A stretch of 64,000 nucleotides of DNA. It comes from Paenibacillus sp. MZ04-78.2 (lineage in GTDB: Bacteria; Bacillota; Bacilli; Paenibacillales; NBRC-103111). The DNA is taken from NCBI RefSeq assembly GCF_024213375.1, contig NZ_JANAVJ010000021.1:1-64000 (forward strand), given 5' to 3'. The position numbers and the translations under genes were made by a program. The notes beneath the pieces were generated by a model that saw only the letters and a program-made list of their open reading frames with translations, was not told where the DNA came from and ran no database searches. Below are positions 57,338 to 64,000 of this stretch, piece after piece (within the stretch, counting starts at the first letter, position 1; each line of letters starts with the position of its first letter).

Positions 57338-59113
57338 CTAGAACCCCTCCACCTTCCGGTTGCCTGTAAATTTACTCGTCGTGACATGTCCCGCCTGCTG
57401 AACGCCGTCGGCGCGGAATACTTTTTTCACCGTCATCCATAGGATTTTCGCGTCCAGCATCAGCGACGGGTGGTCGGTGTACCAGACGTCCAGCGCGAAT
57501 TTCTCCTCCCAGGAGATCGCGTTTCTTCCGTTCACCTGAGCCCAGCCGGTAATGCCCGGACGAACCCAATGCCGCTTCTGCTGCTCCTCCGTATACAACG
57601 GCAAATATTCCATCAGGAGCGGCCTCGGCCCGATCAGACTCATATCTCCACGCAGCACGTTGAACAGCTGAGGCAGCTCGTCCATGCTTGTTTTGCGCAG
57701 CAGCTTGCCGAAGGCGGTCAGCCGTTCGGCATCCGGCAGCAGCTCGCCCTTGCTATCCTTCCGGTCGTTCATCGTGCGGAACTTGTACACGTGAAACGGC
57801 TTGCCGCGAAGCCCGGGGCGCTGTTGTCGGAACAGCACCGGCGAGCCCAGATTCAGGCGGACCAGCAGCGCGACAAGGACGAGCAGCGGAGCGAACGCGA
57901 TGACCGCCGTCAGAGCAGCGGTGAAATCGAGCACGCGCTTGATGCGCTGCACGGATTTTCGTTTCCGGGCCGTTTTCTTTTGCTCGATCTCCCTGTATAT
58001 GCGGTGCAGCCTCCCAACGACCGCCTGCTCCGTATATTCGCGCTCGATCACGCTGCGCGCCTCGCTGCCGAATTGCTTCAGCAGCTCATCGCTTCCGAGC
58101 AGCTTGTGCAGAGCGTCGGCAAACGGCTCGGGCTGCTTATAAGGGACCAAAAATCCGGTCTCGCTATGCTTCACCAGCTCCCTTGTTCCGAGAACGTCGC
58201 TGGCTACCGCCGGCTTGGAGAAGGCCATCGCTTCCATCAGGAAACGGGGGATTCCTTCCTTCTCGGAAGAGAGGACGACGATATCCGCCAGCTTGATCCA
58301 AGGGTAAATATAGCTCTGATGCCCGATCAGCCTCACGTCCTCCTCAAGGCCCAGCTCCATGATCTTTCTCCGGATTTCCGCTTCGAGCGGACCTTTCCCG
58401 GCCAGGACGCAGCAGAAGTCATGCGCGTGCTTGTCTTTGAGCAGACGAAGCGATTCCAGCAGAAAGGCGTGATCTTTTACCGGCTCCAGCCGGGCCGCCA
58501 TCAGGATGATTTTCTTTCCTTCGGGGATGAGCGCCTCCTGCCGCACCCGGTCCAGTTCGGCCTGATCGATGCGGTAGCGGAACTCGTCCAGCCGGTTCAA
58601 ATCGACGCCGTTCCCCTCGTAGTAGACCGGCTTGCCCGGCGCCAGCTCCTGCAGCTTCTCCATATCCTCGCGGTTTTGCGAGGAAAGCGCGTCGCAGAAC
58701 AGCGCGCCCAGCCTCTCCAGGCTGCGGTAGATGAAGCTTATCACCCATTTCTGTCCGTCGAAAAACGGCAGGCCGTGGCTCGTATGCAGGATCATCGGCG
58801 TCCGGGCCAGCCACCCGGCCACCCGGCCGATCAGTCCGGCCTTCGCCGTATGCGTATGGACGATATCGAACTGCTCGCGCCGAAGCAGCGAACGCATCTG
58901 AAGGATCGAACGCAGATCGTCCAAAACATGAATTTTCCGGTTCATCGGTACGAAATGGAGCTTCAGGCGGTATCGTTTCATGAATTCCTCGTCATAACCG
59001 TCGGGAGACGAAATCAGATGAACCTCATATTCCGCCTTCTGCAGCACCGCCATCTTGTCCGCCAAAATTTTATGGGAGATGGCGCTTGTGCAAATATGAG
59101 CGACCTTTTTCAT
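57338..59113 (-). CDS. Fusion of GT4 glycosyltransferase and PglC-type phosphoglycosyl transferase
   Basis: Protein of 591 aa with two enzymes in one chain. Residues 1-375 form a GT4 glycosyltransferase (KVAHICTSAISHKILADKM, VHTHTAKAGLIGRV, SSEKEGIPRFLMEAMAFSKP). After a basic linker, residues 395-591 form a monotopic phosphoglycosyl transferase: one hydrophobic hairpin, LFRQQRPGLRGKPFHVYKFRTM, LLRKTSMDELPQLFNVLRGDM with the catalytic Asp-Glu pair, and IGPRPLLMEYLPLY. The PglC part would load a sugar phosphate on undecaprenyl phosphate and the GT4 part would add the next sugar. It ends 1 nt from the PglD-like gene. Confidence 0.9.
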   Translation of the reverse strand: MKKVAHICTSAISHKILADKMAVLQKAEYEVHLISSPDGYDEEFMKRYRLKLHFVPMNRKIHVLDDLRSILQMRSLLRREQFDIVHTHTAKAGLIGRVAGWLARTPMILHTSHGLPFFDGQKWVISFIYRSLERLGALFCDALSSQNREDMEKLQELAPGKPVYYEGNGVDLNRLDEFRYRIDQAELDRVRQEALIPEGKKIILMAARLEPVKDHAFLLESLRLLKDKHAHDFCCVLAGKGPLEAEIRRKIMELGLEEDVRLIGHQSYIYPWIKLADIVVLSSEKEGIPRFLMEAMAFSKPAVASDVLGTRELVKHSETGFLVPYKQPEPFADALHKLLGSDELLKQFGSEARSVIEREYTEQAVVGRLHRIYREIEQKKTARKRKSVQRIKRVLDFTAALTAVIAFAPLLVLVALLVRLNLGSPVLFRQQRPGLRGKPFHVYKFRTMNDRKDSKGELLPDAERLTAFGKLLRKTSMDELPQLFNVLRGDMSLIGPRPLLMEYLPLYTEEQQKRHWVRPGITGWAQVNGRNAISWEEKFALDVWYTDHPSLMLDAKILWMTVKKVFRADGVQQAGHVTTSKFTGNRKVEGF

Positions 59114-60126
59114 ACGGTTACCTCGTGATAATATTGGCAGTACCAATCGGTAAAGGCCTTAATTCCGGTCTCGATGCTGGTCTTGGGCGTGAAGCCGACC
59201 TCCTGCGCCAGCTCGTCGATATCGGCATACGTCGCCTGCACGTCGCCGGGCTGCATCGGCTTGAATTCGATCACCGCCTCTTTGCCGAGACACTCCTCAA
59301 TCGTATGAATGAACTTCATCAAGGGAATAGGCCGGTTATTGCCGATATTATAAATTTTATAGGGCGCGTACGAGGAGGACGGGTCCGGCTCCATCCGGTT
59401 CCAGCTGTCGTTATGCGCCGGAGGACGGAAGAGCAGACGCACGATGCCTTGCACGATATCGTCGATGTAGGTGAAATCGCGCATCATCTGGCCTTCGTTA
59501 AACACTTGGATCGGCTTGCCCTCCATAATCGCCTTCGTGAACGAGAAATATGCCATGTCCGGTCTTCCCCAAGGCCCGTATACCGTGAAGAAGCGCAAGC
59601 CCGTCGTCGGCAATCCGTACAAATGGCTGTACGTATGGGCCATCAGCTCGTTCGCTTTTTTCGTGGCCGCATACAGACTGACGGGATGATTGACCGCATC
59701 GGTCGCGGAAAACGGCATTTTCACATTCGCCCCGTAGACCGAGCTGGAGGACGCATAGATAAGATGCGGAATGCGATGCTTGCGGGAGCTCTCCAGCATA
59801 TGCAGGAAGCCGGTAATGTTGGAGTCGATGTACGCCCCCGGATTGACCATGGAATACCGCACGCCCGCTTGGGCCGCAAGATGAACGACCGCCGCAAAAT
59901 CATGGGAAGCGAACAGCGCATCGAGCGACTTCTGATCGCGCAGGTCGAAGTTGTAATGAGCATAGGCATCATACTCCAGCAATCCATTTAACCGGTCTTC
60001 CTTCAGTCTGACGTCGTAATAGTCATTTAAGCAGTCTACTCCCACCACGGAGAAGCCTTCTTGAAGCAGCTTCGCCGATAGATGATACCCGATAAAGCCT
60101 GCGGAGCCGGTGACTAAAATTTTCAT
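59110..60126 (-). CDS. NAD-dependent epimerase, UDP-glucuronate 4-epimerase type
   Basis: Extended short-chain dehydrogenase of 338 aa with MKILVTGSAGFIGYHLS at the N-terminus, the catalytic Tyr-Lys in YAATKKANELMAHTYSHLYG, SSSSVYG and GLRFFTVYGPWGRPDMAYF, which is the pattern of UDP-GlcA 4-epimerases (LpsL/GAE). It would turn UDP-GlcA from the dehydrogenase into UDP-GalA. ATG 60126 is used because the longer frame begins inside the upstream gene. Overlaps both neighbours by 4 nt. Confidence 0.92.
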   Translation of the reverse strand: MKILVTGSAGFIGYHLSAKLLQEGFSVVGVDCLNDYYDVRLKEDRLNGLLEYDAYAHYNFDLRDQKSLDALFASHDFAAVVHLAAQAGVRYSMVNPGAYIDSNITGFLHMLESSRKHRIPHLIYASSSSVYGANVKMPFSATDAVNHPVSLYAATKKANELMAHTYSHLYGLPTTGLRFFTVYGPWGRPDMAYFSFTKAIMEGKPIQVFNEGQMMRDFTYIDDIVQGIVRLLFRPPAHNDSWNRMEPDPSSSYAPYKIYNIGNNRPIPLMKFIHTIEECLGKEAVIEFKPMQPGDVQATYADIDELAQEVGFTPKTSIETGIKAFTDWYCQYYHEVTV

Positions 60127-61319
60127 CGCTGCGCCTTCCCTTCCTTCACGAATTGAGAGAACTTCTCCCAAAATTCCTGCCGTTCCTGATCCAGCTGGTT
60201 TTTCGTATAGTTCCCTGCTTTCCGATAGTTGGCTTGCGCTTGTTCGGTCATCCAGCGTGTGTCAGAGATATATTGCTCGATCAGCCGGGCCAGCTGCTTG
60301 TCATTGCCGGGCTTATGCAGATACTGCGGATCGATAAGCTCCGGGATGCCCCCGGCGGTCGACCCGATGACCGGACATCCCCGGCTCATCGCCTCGACCG
60401 TCGCTCTCGGCAAGCCTTCCTGGAAGCTCGGCTGCAAGTAAAGATCCACTTGATCCAGCCACTCGAAGACGGCATCGCCGCTCTGCAGAACGCCGTCGAA
60501 CCGGACGTGTTCCCGCAGGCCGAAGTTGGCCGCCAGCGCTTCCCACGGCTCCTTGTCGCCTCCGCCGAGCACCCGGAATTCGAACGCCGGCAGCTTCGGC
60601 TTCACTCGGGCCAACGCCGCCAGCGCCGTCGCAATGCCTTTCGTCTTGCCGTTCAGATTGCCAATCAGCCCCAGAATAACGGGCTTCGCCCCGGCCTCGA
60701 TTTTACGGAGACGCCGTTCCATTACCTCAGGGCATAGATCCGGAATTTCCACGTCCGAGCAGCCTTCGGTATATCCGCTCGTATTCGGATAGCGGTGCTG
60801 CAAAAATTGCTTCGTCACGTAGATCGCAAACGGCGCTTCCTTCACCTGCGCTTTCGTCTTCAGCGTCGCAATGGGCGCGTACGCCTTCCCTTGCAGATTG
60901 CCGTAATTCCACAGCGCATCCCAAGCGCAGGCGACCATCTCCACGGCAAAAGGCTTCTTCAGCTTCTTGGCGATCGCCACCGCTTCCGAGCCAATTTCGC
61001 TTGGCAGCCGGGCGATTACCGCATCCGACTGCGCGATCGATTCGGTCAGCACACGCTCGATATAGCCTTTTTTCGTCAGCTTGTTCACCGGATTGCTGAG
61101 GGAAGGCAGCACGACAAATTCCACATTTTTGCCGCTTGATAAGCTTTTATTCGCAATTTCCGTGTCCGAAGATATTTTTTTCGCCCGGGACGCCACCGTA
61201 ATTTCGTCAAATACGGTCAAATACCGTTCCCACACCGAGTAGGGCAGCTTTCCGCTGGAAAAAAATTTCCCGGAATCGTTAAAATAAAACGTATGGTCAT
61301 GCGCCCATAATACCTTCAT
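60123..61319 (-). CDS. Glycosyltransferase family 4 protein
   Basis: GT-B glycosyltransferase of 398 aa. It starts MKVLWAHDHTFYFNDSGKFFSSG and has the C-terminal motif PSFQEGLPRATVEAMSRGCPVIGSTAGGIPELI with the family Glu pair. The specific linkage cannot be told. It overlaps the epimerase by 4 nt. Confidence 0.9.
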   Translation of the reverse strand: MKVLWAHDHTFYFNDSGKFFSSGKLPYSVWERYLTVFDEITVASRAKKISSDTEIANKSLSSGKNVEFVVLPSLSNPVNKLTKKGYIERVLTESIAQSDAVIARLPSEIGSEAVAIAKKLKKPFAVEMVACAWDALWNYGNLQGKAYAPIATLKTKAQVKEAPFAIYVTKQFLQHRYPNTSGYTEGCSDVEIPDLCPEVMERRLRKIEAGAKPVILGLIGNLNGKTKGIATALAALARVKPKLPAFEFRVLGGGDKEPWEALAANFGLREHVRFDGVLQSGDAVFEWLDQVDLYLQPSFQEGLPRATVEAMSRGCPVIGSTAGGIPELIDPQYLHKPGNDKQLARLIEQYISDTRWMTEQAQANYRKAGNYTKNQLDQERQEFWEKFSQFVKEGKAQR

Positions 61320-61333
61320 GGTCCTCGACCCTC

Positions 61334-61900
61334 TCAGATAGATTTAATAGGTTTTGCCGGGACGCCGCCGACAACGGTATGCGGGGGCACCGGCTTGGTT
61401 ACGACCGCTCCGGCGGCCACCACCGCCCTGCTGCCGATGTCCACGCCTGCCAGAATGCGGCAGCCGCAGCCGATCCAGACGTCCGATTGAATCGTGATCG
61501 GCGCGTATTTGACCGGGTTGTCGCGAATCGGCAAGGCGGCGTCATCCCAAGCGTGCTCGAATGAAATCATCGAGGTCTGATGCGCGACCGATACGTCGTT
61601 ATCGATCGCAATGCCGCCGCCCGCATCCAGATAACATTGTTTATGTATGCTTACATTGCTGCCGATGGAGAGCTTCTCCCAATGCTTAATCTCAACGGAC
61701 CGGCCGACGAATACGTTATCGCCGCACTTCGGAATCAACCGTTTGAGAAGGCAGTAGCGCGTGGCGAGCCCCAGGGGCTCCGGCAGCAGGTCAGTCGCGT
61801 GCCACGAGCTCTTGAGCAGAGGCTTCGGAACGATCGAGAACAGCGCCGTTAGCAGGTTCAGAAATCCTTTGTAGCGATGAAATTTGTCCCTTCCTCGGAT
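61334..61900 (-). CDS. Hexapeptide-repeat acyltransferase, apparent ATC start
   Basis: Left-handed beta-helix acyltransferase (CapG/WcaF type). Residues after about 54 form the conserved domain ([19 protein letters not shown], catalytic-type [44 protein letters not shown]). The frame continues upstream as [39 protein letters not shown] and [14 protein letters not shown], typical for the family N-terminus, with no ATG, GTG or TTG at the right place. GGAGAGG at 61907-61913 stands 6 nt before ATC at 61898-61900, which would give 188 aa, the usual length. A start at TTG 61738 would remove 54 conserved residues. Confidence 0.75.
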   Translation of the reverse strand: MRGRDKFHRYKGFLNLLTALFSIVPKPLLKSSWHATDLLPEPLGLATRYCLLKRLIPKCGDNVFVGRSVEIKHWEKLSIGSNVSIHKQCYLDAGGGIAIDNDVSVAHQTSMISFEHAWDDAALPIRDNPVKYAPITIQSDVWIGCGCRILAGVDIGSRAVVAAGAVVTKPVPPHTVVGGVPAKPIKSI

Positions 61901-63143
61901 GGCAAGCCTCTCCTTTCTTGGAATGAACCGCTTTTGGCCTGAATAACCACGCGAGCGTATACGCGTTCATCATGTACAGAATGGGCACGATAGGTACTTT
62001 TTTCCGAACCATGTTATCCCCGATCGTCCCTACCCCGTACTCCAGGTTCCGCTCGGTCACGGTGACGAAGCCGACCATTACCAGCGTGCAGCCGAAGGTG
62101 AGCAGTAGAATAAGGCACATCGCAAAAAACGAACGCGTTTCCTTATGGCGCAAAAACACCGTCGCGGACAGCCCGAACGAAATCATCATATAGACCGCCT
62201 CCGCCGTACGCATCACAAACTCCATATCCCAATTGAACGCTTTGAACGGATTCGGAGAGATGAACAGAAAGACCGTGAGCATGAAGGAATTCAGAAGCCC
62301 GGTCGGCCCCACTTTCAAAAACACCACGCCCAGCGCACCCATGAGCATGCACAAGGAGATTTTGAAGCTTCGGCGGAACAGCAAGTAAAAGGATAAAATA
62401 TAAACGATCGAATAATCTCGGAGCATGGTCGTGTAGAACAAGACGATGATGAACAAAAGGTATCTGCGGTTTAATAAAAGCTGGGTGCACAGCAATCCCA
62501 AGAAGGCGCACGTGATGTCCTTGCCGAACACGGAGGACATATACATCAGCGCCGGACTTGCGAGCAGCCCGATAATCAGCACCGCGTTATACGTTCGTTT
62601 GCCCGCCTCCGAAAGCTCGTACGTGAAAAACCTGTCGTTCAGCCGGTACGTCATATTGCAACACAGCACGAGCAAAAAGGAATTAAACGTAATAATGACC
62701 AGCGGATCGGCCAAATCCAGAAATTTATAAAACGGCATGTACATGAGCCCGAACACCGGATATGCCGAAGAATCCAGCCACTTGGTCGTAATGTGCTCCG
62801 TTGCATAACGGATAAAATCGTCCAGCTGCGAATAGAACGTCACCTGCCGGAAATAGCCTCTGGCGTCCGGACCGAATAAAGGGTCCGTCGTCAGGGCATA
62901 AATCCCTTTGCCGATCAGCATCACCATGAGCCCAATGTAGAGCACGGCCGGCTGGTGGGGCCATTTCAGCATGGCGAAAAAGGGAAGCAACAAAATAAAG
63001 AAAAAGACAAGCCCGACATCGAGGTCCCACTGGGTTACCCATTTGGTCGTCAACATCAACAGGATGGCGTACATCCACAACAGCATTGTTTGCGCCAAGG
63101 GGTTATCCCTTGCAAGCGGCAGCTCTACCTTCCGCTCAAGCAT
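61791..63143 (-). CDS. Wzy-like O-antigen/exopolysaccharide polymerase
   Basis: Polytopic membrane protein of 450 aa with about 11 helices ([16 protein letters not shown] onward, then [16 protein letters not shown]) and a large outer loop near [19 protein letters not shown], the usual plan of Wzy polymerases. Sequence conservation in this family is low, so the call is based on topology and cluster context. The last 35 residues overlap the acyltransferase N-terminal coding region in another frame, so its natural C-terminus may be earlier. Start overlaps the upstream glycosyltransferase stop by 8 nt. Confidence 0.78.
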   Translation of the reverse strand: MLERKVELPLARDNPLAQTMLLWMYAILLMLTTKWVTQWDLDVGLVFFFILLLPFFAMLKWPHQPAVLYIGLMVMLIGKGIYALTTDPLFGPDARGYFRQVTFYSQLDDFIRYATEHITTKWLDSSAYPVFGLMYMPFYKFLDLADPLVIITFNSFLLVLCCNMTYRLNDRFFTYELSEAGKRTYNAVLIIGLLASPALMYMSSVFGKDITCAFLGLLCTQLLLNRRYLLFIIVLFYTTMLRDYSIVYILSFYLLFRRSFKISLCMLMGALGVVFLKVGPTGLLNSFMLTVFLFISPNPFKAFNWDMEFVMRTAEAVYMMISFGLSATVFLRHKETRSFFAMCLILLLTFGCTLVMVGFVTVTERNLEYGVGTIGDNMVRKKVPIVPILYMMNAYTLAWLFRPKAVHSKKGEACHPRKGQISSLQRISEPANGAVLDRSEASAQELVARD

Positions 63144-64000
63144 GATAAATGTTCTCCAGCCGCCGGATGCTTTCGCGGATATCGTAGCCGTGCTTTTTCA
63201 AGAAACGATGCCTCGTCGGCCAATCCGGCGCAGCCGAACGGCCCAGTATTCCCGTAATCTTATCGACCCATACCTCAGGCTGCAGCTTGAGATGCTCCAC
63301 CATGCCGAAGCTCAGGTCGGCTTCCGCCGGCACATGCTCCGACACGAGGCTGGGCACGCCGCCGGCCTGCGCTTCGATGACGACAATGCCCAAGCCTTCG
63401 AATAACGACGGCAGCAGGAATACATCGAATGCGCCGATAATTTCCGGAATATCTCTGCGGGCGCCCAGGAAACGGACCTGTCGCCGAATGCCCATCGTTT
63501 CGGCAAGCCGCTCCATCTCCTCGCGCAATCTCCCGTCTCCGACAAGTACGAGCTGCGCCTCGGGGACGGCCTTAACCAGTAAGGAGAACGTCTCCAGCAG
63601 GAAACGGTGATTCTTCTCTTCGCTGAACCGGCCGATATGCCCCACCACCGGAATCGACGGGTCGGTCACGCCGATCCGCTGCCTGAGCCCGTTCCGATCC
63701 GTGGGCAGCTGCTCGTAGGGCAGCAGATTGATCGCATTCGGAAGCAGCTCCGTGCGGGTATCTCTCCAGCAGCGGGCCCCGAAGAGCGATTCGCATGCCG
63801 GCCTGGAACAGCCGATCAGATGCGTGCTGTGCTTTAAAATCAGCGATTTCATGTAATGGCGGTACAAGGTGCGAAACAGCGTCGTCCGCTGTTCGGCATT
63901 CACCGTATGACTGTGGCACACGCGAACCGGGACGCCGATCTCCTTGGCCAGCTTCAGGACATACCCGCTGAATTGGAAAATATGGCTGTGAATGGCGGCA
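63136..64000 (-). CDS. Glycosyltransferase family 4 protein, partial at window edge
   Basis: Open frame continues to the right edge of the window, so the N-terminus is missing. The visible 288 residues include HSHIFQFSGYVLKLAKEIGV and VRVCHSHTVNAEQRTTLFRT (EpsF-like GT4), LPNAINLLPYEQL, VVGHIGRFSEEKNHRFLLETF and the motif LPSLFEGLGIVVIEAQAGGVPSL. The gene is the first visible gene of the exopolysaccharide operon; more genes are expected to its right. Confidence 0.9.
   Translation of the reverse strand, partial: AAIHSHIFQFSGYVLKLAKEIGVPVRVCHSHTVNAEQRTTLFRTLYRHYMKSLILKHSTHLIGCSRPACESLFGARCWRDTRTELLPNAINLLPYEQLPTDRNGLRQRIGVTDPSIPVVGHIGRFSEEKNHRFLLETFSLLVKAVPEAQLVLVGDGRLREEMERLAETMGIRRQVRFLGARRDIPEIIGAFDVFLLPSLFEGLGIVVIEAQAGGVPSLVSEHVPAEADLSFGMVEHLKLQPEVWVDKITGILGRSAAPDWPTRHRFLKKHGYDIRESIRRLENIYHA

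Noticed and set aside
57470-59128. A 552-codon plus-strand open frame
   Set aside because: Antisense to the GT4-PglC fusion; no motif, no ribosome site, composition of a shadow frame.
61334-61738. Acyltransferase starting at TTG 61738
   Set aside because: No ribosome site precedes it and it would remove a conserved N-terminal region; the longer frame is preferred.

Overview
The window reads as chromosomal DNA from a spore-forming member of the Bacillota, most likely Paenibacillaceae. The support is a B. subtilis-order pur operon behind a guanine riboswitch, Sda, KinB-like and SpoIIM-family sporulation proteins, a subtilase with three SLH domains, c-di-AMP (ydaO-type) riboswitches, strong GGAGG ribosome sites and a fairly GC-rich coding style. 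The first 4.5 kb is AT-richer than the rest and looks acquired. I saw no tRNA, rRNA, transposase, CRISPR array or replication origin.

Layout. 0-4.5 kb: a minus-strand operon for a lactococcin-972-like secreted peptide and an ABC exporter with two half-size permeases, then a small secreted protein. 4.6-6.4 kb: a coding remnant, then two tandem sda genes; the first has an in-frame stop, the second is intact and followed by an unknown gene. 6.6-18.9 kb: SLH-anchored subtilase, two glycosyltransferase-type genes, a polysaccharide deacetylase behind Spo0A-like boxes, an ECF sigma/anti-sigma pair with a probable autoregulated promoter, a YerB-like lipoprotein and a KinB-like histidine kinase. 18.8-20.5 kb: two divergent c-di-AMP riboswitches, one controlling an orphan domain resembling the N-terminal cap of mandelate racemase-type enzymes, the other an RCK_N-like protein. 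20.5-24.7 kb: an extradiol dioxygenase-like protein and the glp region (glpF-glpK, then glpP) with an antitermination leader. 24.8-33.4 kb: a frameshifted P-loop kinase, a Gln-rich coiled-coil protein, RDD and SpoIIM-family proteins, and a DUF58/MoxR/DUF4350/DUF4129/membrane-protein operon.

33.4-47.8 kb is the purine operon, all on the minus strand: purE-K-B-C-S-Q-L-F-M-N-(AICAR formyltransferase)-(PurO)-D. The usual bifunctional purH is replaced by a stand-alone AICAR formyltransferase plus a PurO-type IMP cyclohydrolase. The purF-purM spacer carries a terminator and a small repeat also found before purO.

47.9-51 kb: a helical-repeat protein, a third c-di-AMP riboswitch before a 3D-domain cell-wall protein, an AAA ATPase and a small hydrophilic protein. 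51.1-64 kb: a long minus-strand exopolysaccharide cluster entering from beyond the right edge: glycosyltransferase, Wzy-like polymerase, hexapeptide acyltransferase (apparent ATC start), glycosyltransferase, UDP-glucuronate 4-epimerase, a GT4-PglC fusion, PglD- and PglE-like enzymes, GalU, UDP-glucose dehydrogenase, VanZ-like protein, a membrane-anchored protein and a Lys/Glu- and Gly/Asn-repeat secreted protein. GalU, the dehydrogenase and the epimerase together would give UDP-GlcA and UDP-GalA, while the Pgl-like enzymes suggest an N-acetylated amino sugar at the reducing end.
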